Shown here: positions 10,540 through 23,060 of the stretch, piece after piece
Position numbering within the stretch: the first letter of the stretch is position 1
Layout: every line of letters begins with the position of its first letter
Source of the DNA: Atrina japonica
Taxonomy: Eukaryota; Mollusca; Bivalvia; Pterioida; Pinnidae
DNA length: 64,000 bases
Assembly: GCA_030159075.1 (NCBI GenBank)
Contig: BROG01000290.1
Location: 792,129-856,128 of the forward strand
Direction: 5' to 3'
Made by a program: the position numbers and the translations under genes
The notes under the pieces: generated by a model
Databases searched by the model: none
Seen by the model: only the letters and a program-made list of their open reading frames with translations
Told to the model about the DNA's origin: nothing

Positions 10540-11535
10540 CAGTGACATGGAGTGATACCTAACTATACAATGTATGATACACGTATAGACTGTTAGACTG
10601 GAGGGTGTGATACCTAACTACACAATCTATGATACACGTATAGACTAGCAGACTGGAGGGTGTGATACCTAACTACATAATGTATGATACACGTATAGGC
10701 TTGTAGACTGAGGATGTGACACCTAACTACACAATCTATGATACACGTATAGACTAGCAGACTGGAGGGTGTGATACCTAACTACACAATCTATGATACA
10801 CGTATAGACTAGCAGACTGGCGGGTGTGATACCTAACTACACAATGTATGATACACGTATAGACTGTTAGACTGGAGGGTGTGATACCTAACTACACAAT
10901 CTATGATACACGTATAGACTAGCAGACTGGCGGTGTGATACCTAACTACATAATGTATGATACACGTATAGACTGTTAGACTGGAGGGTGTGATACCTAA
11001 CTACACAATGTATGATACACGTATAGACTAGCAGAATGGAGGGTGTGATACCTAACTACACAATGTATGATACACGTATAGACTAGCAGACTTGAGGGTG
11101 TGATACCTAACTATACAATCTATGATACACGTATAGACTGTTAGACTGGCGGGTGTGATACCTAACTACACAATCTATGATACACGTATAGACTGTTAGA
11201 CTTGCGGGTGTGATACCTAACTACACAATCTATGATACACGTATAGACTGTTAGACTGGAGGGTGTGATACCTAACTACACAATGTATGATACACGTATA
11301 GGCTAGTAGACTGGAGGGTGGGATACCTAACTACACAATCTATGATACACGTATAGACTAGCAGACTGGAGGGTGTGATACCTAACTACACAATCTATGA
11401 TACACGTATAGACTGTTAGACTGGCCGGTGTGATACCTAACTACACAATCTATGATACACGTATAGACTGTTAGACTGGCCGGTGTGATACCTAACTACA
11501 CAATGTATGATACACGTATGGACTGTTAGACTTGA
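10540..11535. repeat. 55-bp minisatellite array
   Basis: About 18 units built on GTGATACCTAACTACACAAT, CTATGATACACGTATAGACT and GTTAGACTGGAGGGT (variant AGCAGACTGG). Two sub-variants alternate, suggesting higher-order amplification. Confidence 0.95.
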
Positions 11536-11539
11536 AATA

Positions 11540-12230
11540 GGTAACTAGAGAAATAGGTGTATTGCGATACTTACATCGCAAGCTGTCGCTATATACATCA
11601 TGTTCAGTGAACAGTTTTGCCCTCAGTAAGATATTAGAACACTAAGTCTTTTGTATTGCAATGTATTATCGAATGAAATTTAAATTGTTATTATATCCAT
11701 AATTTCCTGTTAATATAAAGCTATCTTTCGAGAGGGAAATTATAATTTTTACCTGCTTGAAATTTTAGATATCACAATCTCATTTTTTCTAGATTTTTTA
11801 CATAAAAATATTATTAACATTACCAATAATTTACAATAGTGAAATATCTTCAATTTCAGGACACTGATTAGTATATTGTTATACTTATGCAGCTTATCTG
11901 AATATATTTTGACTCTCTTTCTCTCAATACTTAGTTACCGACGTCTGAATCATCACCATATATATTTGCTACAGTAGTTCTTTGTGTTATCACAATGCCG
12001 TCTCAATAAGCCCTTTCCTCGTTCTATTCCGTTCAGTTTCGTCAGAATAATCTGTAATCAGGCCACGTGACATCAACAGCAATTGTGCACTTGGTAACTC
12101 CCAGTTTCATAATGTTTATATTGACATCATTCAATGATACCTTGTTTCAGGTTAAGCTGAGTGTTCTTTCTTGTAAAGATGATAAACGTCATGCCTTTCA
12201 TGAAAACCGCTATTCGTATTTGCCACCCTT
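11540..12230. other. AT-rich stretch without recognised gene
   Basis: No exon-like frame or RNA gene seen. Scattered fragments resemble dispersed repeats. Confidence 0.5.
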
Positions 12231-12239
12231 TACTGTATT

Positions 12240-12450
12240 TAAATATAAAGAATCTCTGATACCCAAGCATAAATCTAAAGGATGTCAAGGATATAAATTC
12301 AAATCTGGTAATAAAATGGACAATCACGGGCCCTTTGGAATCAAGAGGTGGGATCAGGTGCCATGGAAGAGTAAGCATCCCCTATCGAACGGTCACACCC
12401 GCCGTTTGTCCACAGTCAAATCCAAATGAAATACGTGAGGGACAAATATT
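12240..12450 (+). repeat. Dispersed repeat R1, copy 2
   Basis: ATACCCAAGCATAAATCTAA, AAGAGGTGGGATCAGGTGCC and CACACCCGCCGTTTGTCCAC match the copy at 1690. The open frames here come from the repeat. Confidence 0.7.
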
Positions 12451-12670
12451 CATCACAGTTAGTACAGACGTCTCAACAATTTATAATAATACATATCCCT
12501 GGCCTCCTATACGATAAGTGCCGTGATAGAAAATGATGCAGGTCACATTTTTCTATGAAACTGCATACTAACTTGACAAACCGTGACGTAATGGAACACC
12601 CCGGAACAGGCCTATAGCGATACATATTATCACGTGTTGAAGTAGCATATTGTTCCTTTTATCATGCAAA

Positions 12671-12675
<5 letters not shown>

Positions 12676-12731
<56 letters not shown>
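12676..12731. repeat. (TA)n microsatellite
   Basis: About 55 bp of TA repeat. Confidence 0.95.
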
Positions 12732-12741
<10 letters not shown>

Positions 12742-12789
12742 TTATAGTATTAATGACCTTGTATTTTCCAACAATTTTCGTTTATTTTA

Positions 12790-12965
12790 TTTTTGAAAAG
12801 TGTTTTACACAACACTCAACAATTTTTCAGTTATATGTTGGAGGTCAGTTTGTTAATATATCGGGAAGAGACCACCGGCCTTCTACAAATAAAGTGGCAA
12901 TTTTTCACACAAACACATACAAACTATAACTACTTGACGACGGAGGCCCCTCACGACTGTCTTTA
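12790..12965 (-). mobile_element. tRNA-related SINE, second family, fragment
   Basis: CAACAATTTTTCAGTTATAT followed later by GACGGAGGCCCC matches the element at 61490-61735 (AACAATTTTCAGTTATATGG ... CACGGAGGCCC), with the tRNA-like head at the right end on the minus strand. Confidence 0.5.
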
Positions 12966-13597
12966 CTCTGGGTTCTACTCTGAACAATTCCTATTAGAGA
13001 TGGTCATAAATTTGCTATACTTATATACGAATTTTCTAAATCGAAGTGATATGTTATCCACGAGTTTTGCATTTCCCTTCTAGTCACACGGATTGCCTAC
13101 AGGAATATATACTCGATGAAATATCAGTCCGAAAAATTATTTAACCTCGCCTCCCATAACTTATCAAAATGAAACTTTGATACATATACGTATACCGTAC
13201 AATAAAAAAAAATAGCGAGAATTCAAATTTGGCATTATTAACAGGTTGTTGATACGTTAAAATTTAATATCGCTAACAATTCATTCCTCATAGTAAGTAA
13301 TCGAGTAAGCATCGAGTTATCATATTTAATCATAAAATCGCTAAAATTACTAATCGCTAAAATTACTTCTCGCTAAAATTATATACCATATTTTGGGACA
13401 AAACGCTAGATTTGCGTCTCGCTAAAATTTCCACTCATACGGTATTTTAAATGTTTTCATATGTTACCTGTAAAAGGTGAATATAACAAGCAGTCTTAAT
13501 ATTCGATATATTCACTATATTGATACATCCGTGAATTTAAGAAACAGTGTTTAAGTTTTGATAAAATTATATATACATGTATACACAAAATATCGTG

Positions 13598-13951
13598 TTA
13601 CGGACTGTCTTTGCAGTACTTGCAGGTACCTTTTACCAACTCCCGATCAGCGAATTCATAAATCCGCGACTCGTGTTTGTAGAGAGAAAACGTGAAAATT
13701 ACAATCCGCAGAACTAAATCCCAGTTAATATCTACAATGGATTCATGAATTAGTTCAAACTTCAACTGCTTGCCGCAGAAACTTATTTTACGCCGCGATT
13801 CGCTGGCCTCCATGCTATACGTCAACGGTACCTTTTTTCGCAGTAATTCCCGAGACTTTGTTGCGAACACACCCAGAGAACAACAGGGTGTAAAACAATT
13901 GGTTATAATTAGAGGATATTTAACCCAGACATTCCACGGTAACAAAATACA
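13598..13951 (-). CDS. Possible unidentified terminal exon
   Basis: After a strong acceptor (GTGGTTTTTACAG, minus strand) a frame of 117 codons runs to a TAA at 13598-13600. It has several Cys (TNCFTPCCSLGVF near the start, GTCKYCKDSP at the end) and the piece SRRKISFCGKQLKFELIHES. A consensus donor GAGAAG|GTAAGG lies only 47 nt upstream, at about 13998, an unusually short potential intron. The GC content is higher than in the surroundings. The opposite strand is also open here and no family is recognised, so a chance frame is quite possible. Confidence 0.2.
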   Translation of the reverse strand, partial: CILLPWNVWVKYPLIITNCFTPCCSLGVFATKSRELLRKKVPLTYSMEASESRRKISFCGKQLKFELIHESIVDINWDLVLRIVIFTFSLYKHESRIYEFADRELVKGTCKYCKDSP

Positions 13952-14039
13952 CTGTAAAAACCACACTATTGTTATCACAAAAGATTGTACGGCCTTACCT
14001 TCTCCGCTTGAAGTCCTCACACAGATTGTTCTATTCTAA

Positions 14040-16000
14040 TAGGCTTTATTTCATATAAAAATAAATATATTCGATTTTGCGTAAATAACATTAGCAACAT
14101 ATTACGTCTGCTCGATTAACTCTGCTACGTTTCCTTCGTTTTGTTCATTGGCTGGTATTCTGGGACATAAGCGCAATCTGCTCTTAATGTTTGACGAAGT
14201 TATATGTTCTCGTCCTTAAAAAACAATTCGATAACCTTTTACATTGCAAGAGTTCAAATAAAAACAAAATCATTCTTCATTCATTTGAATTTGATGGCTT
14301 TTTGTGAGGGTGATTATGGTTATGTAATACGACCATGCATATTATACTTACAAAAGTATTATTGTTTCGTCTTTCAGAATGGTTGAACATTTACTATATT
14401 CTTGTAAGTAGGTTAAGAACACGATTAAGACAATTTGATTTCTAATATACTTCTAACATTTTTTTGTGGAAACAAATTCGTTTCTTCCTAGCTTTGACTC
14501 TACAGACAATAAATGACTAGTAAAGGACCATACCACTTATATACTTAGGGGTGAAAAGATAAAAACACAACATGAAACTAGAAAAGGCATGAGAATGAAA
14601 CTCGGGAGTGGTGAGATGTGATGATCTGAGCGCTCTGTTCCTTTAGCCATGGCGGGAAATCTTACCATCTAATGAAGATATTTAGATAAAGGTTAGAGCC
14701 ATTGTACAGTGTTAGCAGCATTACTTGATGAAGATGTTAAAAACCATTAAAATATTTTTTGCAATAGTAAGACGCCATACCTTCACGATTGGTATTCGAT
14801 CTTAATCGATAATTTCGTTATAAGACCCTGGTTCAAAACAAATTTGCATTATATTAAATGGAATAATATGGCGTATCTAACCAGATTTAATTACAGCTGT
14901 TTAAGGATTTGCCAGACAAAAACTCCAAGGTGTTAACAGCTTGTCCCATACCGCAGAAGAGAGGGAGTGTCGGGGAACTTATAATTTCAAGAACGAAAAC
15001 AAATACTGACGTCACGTCTGATTCAAAATTATAAGTATAGAGATTTGGTGACATGCTTTGGTGTTCCATAAAATTTGAATTGATAATCGGTAATATTCAT
15101 GTCGATTTTAGGCGTTAAGTGAAATCGTTGAGGGTATTAAGCATCAAGCAAACATACAGATGTGATTGATGCAGGTTTGGGGGCAAATGGGAACCAATCC
15201 AGTGATGCGATATTTAGTAAACATGGCGGGATGAACATTCCTGACGATTTGACATTTGACCTTTTCATTCCATAATGTACGAACACAGTTTATCAATCAT
15301 CGTTTCCGAGGTGTCTTGACTTATCAAATACGGTTACCAAAACAACAAAATTCAACATAGCATTGCTATTTATTTTCCATTCTATTTCTTCGAAACATCC
15401 TATTCCCATCAAATAACCAACATATTTATTCAATTGTATTTTACAATTATTCAAAAATATTTCTGGATACTTAGATACATAGAACTGTAATACCCAGAAG
15501 TTTTTAAAAACATTACACGTACGGTTGTCAAGGACAGAAATGAATATAACCTAGCAAAATAGTTTTCAAATATTATCAGAAAAAATGAAGATCGAGTGCA
15601 TTGGCAACAGAACAAGAACGTTACATGTATTTCTGTTATTCATGTCAAAAGATTTAGATTAATATTGGACTTTTGACTTTTAAATGTTAAATGTCACTCA
15701 AGAAATATGTAACCTGTCGAAGATCAGATATCAGATTTTCACATTTTTGCACGTTCACAATTTTAATATATTAGTTCGTTATAAGAAGCTGACACAGGAT
15801 TATGATAAAATGTATGTTGTCAAACAACTGTAATGTAAGTAATATGACGTGACTTCTTGTAATCCCTAATACTGTTCAGTGCAATATTCGTTAAGCAACA
15901 TTAACTCAACAAAATACAGAAACTTTTGGAAACGGACGTGTTTTTTTTTATTATTATTATTAGTTTACTTTGATTCTGTGTTCAATGTCTCTTAGATACT
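14040..16000. other. Non-coding stretch, nothing recognised
   Basis: AT-rich DNA with short runs such as (ATT)n near 15945. No exon with family signature was found. Confidence 0.5.
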
Positions 16001-16021
16001 TTATATGGCAATATGACGGTA

Positions 16022-17140
16022 TAAATAGTATCAACAATACCAAAATTATAAATTTACAATAGAGGTCAAAACAAATATAAAGTTAGAAAAATCATGTCCA
16101 CATGTCCCTCGAGATACTTATGACAATATGACGGTATGAAGTTAGATAAAATCATGTACACATTGCCATCGAAATATTTGTGGCAATATGCCAGTTTAAA
16201 GTTAGATAGAATCATGCATACATGGTCGCCGAGATACTTGGGGCAACATGACAGTATGAAGGTAGATAAAATCATGTACACGTGGCCCTCGATATACGTA
16301 CATGGCAACATGACGGTATGAAGGTAGATAAAATCATGTTCACGTGACCCTCGATATACGTACATGGCAATATGACGGTATGAAGTTAGATAAAATCATG
16401 TTCACGTGACCCTCGATATACGTACATGACAATATGACGGTATGAAGTTAGATAAAATCATGTTCACACGTGGCCCTCGATATACGTACGTACATGGGTA
16501 ATATGACGGTATGAAGTTAGATAAAATCATGTTCACGTGGCCCTCGATATACGTACATGGCAATATGACGGTATGAAGTTAGATAAAATCATGTTCACGT
16601 GGCCCTCGATATACGTACATGACAATATGACGGTATGAAGTTAGATAAAATCATGTTCACGTGGCCCTCGATATACGTACATGGCAATATGACGGTATGA
16701 AGTTAGATAAAATCATGTTCACGTGGCCCTCGATATACGTACATGGCAATATGACGGTATGAAGGTAGATAAAATCATGTTCACGTGGCCCTCGATATAC
16801 GTACATGGCAATATGACGGTATGAAGTTAGATAAAATCATGTTCACGTGGCCCTCGATATACGTACATGACAATATGAAGATATGAAGTCAGATAAAATT
16901 ATGTACACGTGGCCCTCGATATACGTACATGGCAATATGACAGTATGAAGTCAGATAAAATCATGTATTCATGACCCTCTCGAGATACATACAGGACAAT
17001 ATGGAGGTATGAAGTTAAATAAAATCATGCACACATGGCCCTCGAGATACCTGCAGCAATATGCCGATATAAAGTTAGACGAAATCATGTACACATGGTC
17101 GCCGAGATACACGTTTCAATATGCCGGTATAAATGTTGAC
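16022..17140. repeat. 62-bp minisatellite array preceded by a fragment of element D
   Basis: About 17 units built on GTTAGATAAAATCATGTTCA, CGTGGCCCTCGATATACGTA and CATGGCAATATGACGGTATG. The left edge (ATCAACAATACCAAAATTAT, AGAGGTCAAAACAAATATAA) matches dispersed element D. Central units are nearly identical and edge units diverged. Confidence 0.93.
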
Positions 17141-18250
17141 AAAATCTGAGACACTTGATTATCAACAAAAGCGAAATAAGTTAGACAACACAAAGATGCA
17201 GTCCTCTGGGAGATTCGGAGGTGGGGGCAATGCCATGAAGGACCGAACACTTGCTTCTGACTGATCAGATCCCACGTTTGATAAAGGCTACAGGATTTTA
17301 TTGACGTTTAAAAATAATTTATTACTTTTAAATAGTCTGTTTATTATTTGTGATTTATCTTATTTCGAAAAAAAGAATACCAACCAACATGTATTGAAAA
17401 AAAATGTCACTAGGTCATACAACATGACGTCGTAAATGGAGTATTTAGGTCAAACGAAGATTACAACGTGGATCAAGGTCTTGTATTCATCGTCAGTAAT
17501 TGTGCTTGAAATATCAAAAGAAAATGTGTGCACAAATCGCTTTTGCGCACAATGTATGATAAATGCTGCATGCAGATCGGATTACATGCCTTGCAGATAA
17601 TGCACTATATCTGACTTGTGAATAAAAAAGAATTTATTTTCATGACTATTTGGATGATCACGATTATCCATTTGAGCAGCATGATGATCAAAGTCAGTGG
17701 GTTTAAGTAGATTTACTATTTTTCTTGGCATTGTTATATCGCTTGTCATCCAGAAAATATATCATGTGAAGTATATAGAGGTCAAATATTGGATTTAAAA
17801 AACAAAATGCACGTTCACATTTCTATATCAATGTTAGAAACTTAAGTGCAATGATATTGGTTTGACAATAACACTGCTCGCTCGAGGGCGCCACTGTTCC
17901 GGTGAGCAAAGTATATGCCAATCGTCGGTAGCAGTAAAATATATTGTACACAAATTGCTGTTCCAAACACAAGAATTGATAATTACTACATACAACTTAA
18001 ACCACCATATTTTATGCTAAAATAAAAAAAATTATATTTACTGCTTTGTGAATGCAACGTCTAAAACTCCCCAATAAGACACAGAAATTGGTTAAGATTC
18101 AATTTCACTTATATATCCATTTAATTAAAAAAGGTAACTAATGATCTCTTGTAGTATTTGGATATAATGTAAAATATCACCACAATACTACAGTAATAAG
18201 TTTAGAAAACTTGTCAAAAAAAATCAGCGATTAATTGTAAATATAGCAAA
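17140..18250. other. Non-coding stretch, nothing recognised
   Basis: AT-rich sequence with no supported gene or array. Confidence 0.5.
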
Positions 18251-18254
18251 ATCC

Positions 18255-18450
18255 ATTTAACCTGGCGGGGTAGAGTTTTGTTAACCCTTTCTTGACCTAA
18301 ACAAGTTTACATTAAATTTACATTTTAGGTACTAAAGCATAACATTAAAATAACACTGACTAGTGTACTCGTTACTACCACTATCGGCCTACATATATAA
18401 GAGAGTATCAAGTGATGAATAAAACATTTTTCCCGTGCAACGTGTCAAAA
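18255..18450 (+). repeat. Dispersed repeat R2, copy 1
   Basis: CTGGCGGGGTAGAGTTTTGT, TTTCTTGACCTAAACAAGTT and GATGAATAAAACATTTTTCC are shared with copies at 25920-26095 and, inverted, at 29035-29215. Confidence 0.65.
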
Positions 18451-19248
18451 CCGAAAAGTGAGTACAATCATTTGTAAGATAATCAGATGGTTACTCCAAC
18501 CCCCACCCACCCACCCCATTTTATGTGAATCGGACAATATAAACAATGTTCTAACAACTTTTTACTTCAGTTTAATTTTTCGACATTCACGACGTGATGC
18601 TTACTCCTGCATTTCACCTGATCCCACTTCTGTAGTTTCGAGAGTCTGTGATTCCTGAGTAATCACCATGTTTATTTATCGTATTATCTACTTCCTGGTG
18701 GTTGGACGCTTTCTGTGAGTTTTATACTGATTCATCCGATCCAATGAAGTCGTTTCTACTTTCGTTATTCAAATGGTATCATGGAAATAAAAAAAAAAAT
18801 ACCAATTTATTCCATCAAAATTTTACTTTATCTTTTTTTTAAACAAAGACAACATTATTGTAGAACATGGTTTACTGTAATGGGGACCATTCAGGAAGTC
18901 CTCCAAACAATAGAGCAGAAGTTCATCAACACTTGTCTATTTTTACACCTATAAAGTTTCACTAGGATCTGGTAGACCATTGTTGAAAACTGTTTCAGAC
19001 GAATTCCACCAATCAGAAGCCTTGGATGTCATTTTCATTGACGAATTAGAAAAATACTCCCAAAAGTTATGTACCCATTATTCCTCCTACAAAGTAATAC
19101 AATGATTCGGGACCCCAATTTTGAGAAACAGATCAGACAGTTGTGAACAATCAGAGGCTTCAGTGGCCATATTGGATGGCGTATCGGATAACCATAACGT
19201 GTACAGTTAATATCTTTACACTGCTACTAAGGACATATATTAGCACTT

Positions 19249-19384
19249 GGCCCGGCACCATAAAACTTGAGAATTTACTCAAGTATGAGAATATTCTCAA
19301 CTTGGCCTGCTTAGCCAATCAGAATTAAAGATTAACCAAACTTGAGTTAAATTCTTAGTTCCTAATTTTTATGGTGCCAGGCCC
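19249..19384. mobile_element. MITE family M2, copy 1
   Basis: Terminal inverted repeats GGCCCGGCACCATAAAACTT and ATTTTTATGGTGCCAGGCCC flank an AT-rich core with CTGCTTAGCCAATCAGAATT. A second copy lies at 35911-36083. Confidence 0.78.
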
Positions 19385-19769
19385 TGAATAATAAGGGGAA
19401 TGTCCACCAGTCTCACTTTAGAGTCATATACTATGACATACATGTTCATGTATTTGCGAACAAGAACAAGATCGATACTTCTTATATTCATCAATTGCCA
19501 TTATCGTTCATTTTGAGGGGGAAACACAGCAATGAAAACACTGCAGATTTTCTTCGTCTTTGTAGACAGAAAAGTATTATATGTATAAACAGTCGCTCAT
19601 TCTTATGCCAGTATTACAGCAAAATAAAAAAGACAGTAAAGTTTCTAAACAACAAAAAATGTCCCAGAAAGACATTTCCCTTTAAAACATTTTGTGGTAA
19701 CATTAGAATCAAACAAAGGAAATGGAAGTTAAGGTTGAAATACCTGCTTTCTGGTAATTCCTGCTGTTT

Positions 19770-20060
19770 GTTCATCACGTCAAGAATCTTTCACTTACAT
19801 GGAGATGTCACCAACTTTAGATGAAGTGCTACAAATTTTGGCCTCTGAGGGTTCTTTTACGTGCCACGCCTTCCGGGACACGTGACCTCGGTTTTCAGTC
19901 TCATCCGAAAGACACGTGACTTTCACTTCGTATGCCGAGCGCTTGGCGAAGGAACAGTCACCACCATTTAAAAAAGTCTTTGATATGACCGGGTAGCGGG
20001 AATCGAACCCGGGACTTTTAGCTTGGGAGTCGAACGCTCTACCATTAGACCATCGCAACC
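19770..20060 (-). mobile_element. tRNA-derived SINE, near full length
   Basis: The minus strand starts GGTTGCGATGGTCTAATGGT (A box) and has GGTTCGATTCC (perfect B box). The two ends of the head do not pair as an acceptor stem, so this is a SINE, not a functional tRNA. The body carries CTTCGCCAAGCGCTCGGCAT, CACGTGTCTTTCGGATGAGA, GTGGCACGTAAAAGAACCCT and GTTGGTGACATCTCCATGTA, shared with the other SINEs here. Confidence 0.85.
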
Positions 20061-20718
20061 TGCCTTGGAATTGCTATTTATTGTCATTAGCGTTAGCTCT
20101 TTCATGGTACGCAACCACGTTTGATAAGTAGGCTTACGCATCTACTGTAATTAAAATTTCTCTCTCGATTGATTTATAGACCTAGACACGACAAATCATA
20201 ACGTAATATGCATTTCCATTCTTATTAAGTTCACGATACATTATAAGTTGAATATGTCCATAACTGACATTGACAATGTGACATATCGTTCCACTTTGTA
20301 GATATTGAAATTGACTCGAAATGGATAACGCCAAAGGAAACGAAAAGAAACAGAATTAAGTGAACAGAGGCCAGTCAGATAGCTAGTTTAGTTTCGATGA
20401 TTCGGTATTTGGATGAAATAGTGGTCAACCTTCATGTGGTTTAATCTTCTTTTGGCTATATCTCAGAATGACTAAATTATATCAATACGACACTACACTA
20501 ACATAAACATTTACTGAAAATAAAGCTGTGATTATCAAGATCAGAACACACCTTTTAAAAAGTCAAAAAAGGGGAAGTGACATTCTTAAAAAAAATAGAC
20601 CGCTCCTTGTAAAGTAATCGCTACATTGCGTCATTGCAAGGCGGTCTAGAAATTCTAAACTTCAATGTTGGAGGTATCCATCAGAATTAGTGAATCTCAA
20701 TGTTTAATTAGATTTACT

Positions 20719-20905
20719 GTACAGTCAAACTTGCCTTAGCGACCCCCCTCATATAACGACTTCCTGTCCATAACGACCGTATTTTGACTGCCCCTTGAGA
20801 ATTACTATATATTTGCCCTCTATATAGCGACCACCTGCCTTACGCGACCGGCGACCGCTGTCTTTTACCCGCCGGTGGTTGTCCTACTTGCGTATAGCGA
20901 CTGCT
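20719..20905. mobile_element. MITE family M1, copy 2 (diverged)
   Basis: Begins ACAGTCAAACTTGCCTTAGC and contains repeated AGCGACCACCTG/ACGACC words like the copy at 8672. Confidence 0.55.
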
Positions 20906-21926
20906 TATACACTTACTACTCTTGGAAGGGAGATAACTCGTACATAATTCTCGCGGGACAATTCGAGACTTAATCAACAACATGGCGAAATACATGAGGC
21001 TTCGACAGTCACAACACACCTGGAGGTGTCAATTAACGACCCGGGTAGTAATTAGGCACTCGTACGTGCTCTATGACAGGGTGTTTTTACAACCAGGAAC
21101 TATCAATCATCGCTGACTGATTGATCTTTTGTTTTCGATCATCAATTTATGACCAAAGTTTCCGGTGTGATGATTACTTAATCGGCGAAAGACTAAGACT
21201 TAAAAGGAAAAAAATTCAGAAAGGACACGCTTGTGACAAGGTGTTTTTACGAACAGGAGCATTTAAATATCATCGCTGAATGATTGATTATTTGTTTTCT
21301 CGTATTCTGGAATGCTGTAACTAATCGAACATCACTTGATTAGCAAGTCAACATCTCAATCCAAAGAGTAAAATCGCCGGCGCTCGTAGCATTGGATTAC
21401 GTCTAATAAAATGATAATTAAATAAAATTCAACTACCTACATCTTTCTGTATATTCTTACACTTCTGACTCGTGTGACTTAACAACACAGACCACCGACT
21501 TTGAGCACATTTTAGATATTTTTTTCAGTTTTAATAATGTGCCGTATCCTCGATTTACACGTATAATTCAATTACATCATAAATTAATTTAAATTATTAA
21601 AACATAGAATTATTTCATTGTTATAATTTTTTTTATCATTTACATGTTACAGGGATTTTCTATGACTATTTTTTGGATGGTTACAGGACCCTTCCCAATG
21701 CCAAAATGGCTTGTATTTTCCCGAAAAGATGCAAATATTCCAAATTTGGATTTTTTTTTTTTTAAAAATGAATATTTTCCAGACCCTGGAGTTAAGAAAA
21801 TCCCTTTAGTATTTAAATACAATATCCATTTATTCACTAAATGAAATATCTAACCATGGAAGAAATATGTAGTTGGAAATAATAATAAGCCATATCCGAT
21901 GCCTTGGATTTCATATCTCGCGTGAC

Positions 21927-22011
21927 CCTGTATATAAAGACCACCTGTCTATAAAGACCGTTTTTGTAATTTCCCCTGAGCGGTCTTTATATACAAGTTT
22001 GACTGTATTTC
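21927..22011. mobile_element. MITE family M1, short copy
   Basis: CTGTATATAAAGACCACCTG ... CGGTCTTTATATACAAGTTT, then GACTGTA; a near-palindromic 85-bp version. Confidence 0.7.
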
Positions 22012-22899
22012 AAACAGTATTTAACCATGATTAAGTAACAGGGAATTTCAGTTTTGGTTATATTGTAATCTAGTACCTGGTTTTCTACATTTATAAAATA
22101 TGGATTTTTTTTTGAAGGGGGTACTATATATTCAAAGTCTTAAACGTTCTTGAGATGTTAACATAATTGCTGATATCATTGTTTTAAAGCTTTGTGCATG
22201 TTGATGTATTAATTCATGGTTTTGCAGTAATACTTACCAGTATTTAACATATCTATTCTATTTGTAGTACATTTAATTTATTCGAACTTGTTCGAGGTCA
22301 GTAAAAGGACGTTATGGCGGGTAAACATTCTGGACCAAACCTTGAATTATATTAGTATACATGTACTTTAAATCTGTGCAACTGCATTTAAACATATTGG
22401 CTTGCCCTGGGTAAAGGTAGCCTTTGCACTTTTATCAAGAGTAGTTTAACGTGTAGTTTTGAACAAAATCAATATCAATCCTAGAAAAATTAGATCGCGG
22501 CGGATGTGACCGATCAACATTTATCCTGGACATCCTAACATTCTCAGCAACAGAACGAGTACCGTATCAGAGGAATTGAGGTACTTTTCACACCGCATAC
22601 GTTGATGAACGATATTTTCAGGAAATCATTTGTCAGTGTACTTTTGTAGATGTTCCCTCCGTGACTTCCCCATAGTAATTTTGGTCATTCTTTCGCTGGT
22701 TTGGAAAAATTTATTTTAACATTGATAAACAGTTTATCAACAACGACATTAGCATTTTTTCTATCACGCTTTACTTGACGTAACCGTGCATAGTGTTCTA
22801 TGCGACGTCTCACAATTGCTGGCGAAAACTGCTCATTTACGCCAAAGGTAAGTTTACCGTTAGATTTTCCAAAGCTGCAATACGGACTTGATTGTGGAT

Positions 22900-23060
22900 T
22901 CACGGCGGGTTTGACCGGTCAACAGGGGATGCTTACTCCTCCATGGCACCTGATCTCACCTCTGGATTTCCAAAGCTCCGTGTTTGTCTAATTTTTACCG
23001 GATTCGTACCTATATCGTGGACATCCTAAAGATTTATACTTTGGTATATGAGATTTTTTT
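22900..23060 (-). repeat. Dispersed repeat R1, copy 3 (inverted)
   Basis: CTCCTCCATGGCACCTGATC, GTGGACATCCTAAAGATTTA and TACTTTGGTATATGAGATTT are reverse complements of R1. A further fragment lies near 22500-22540. Confidence 0.68.

Noticed and set aside
7470..11535. CRISPR-like arrays
   Set aside because: The units are contiguous head-to-tail without unique spacers, and the genome is eukaryotic; these are minisatellites.
19988..20060. Functional tRNA gene (perfect A and B boxes)
   Set aside because: The 5' and 3' ends do not form an acceptor stem, and a SINE body follows directly.
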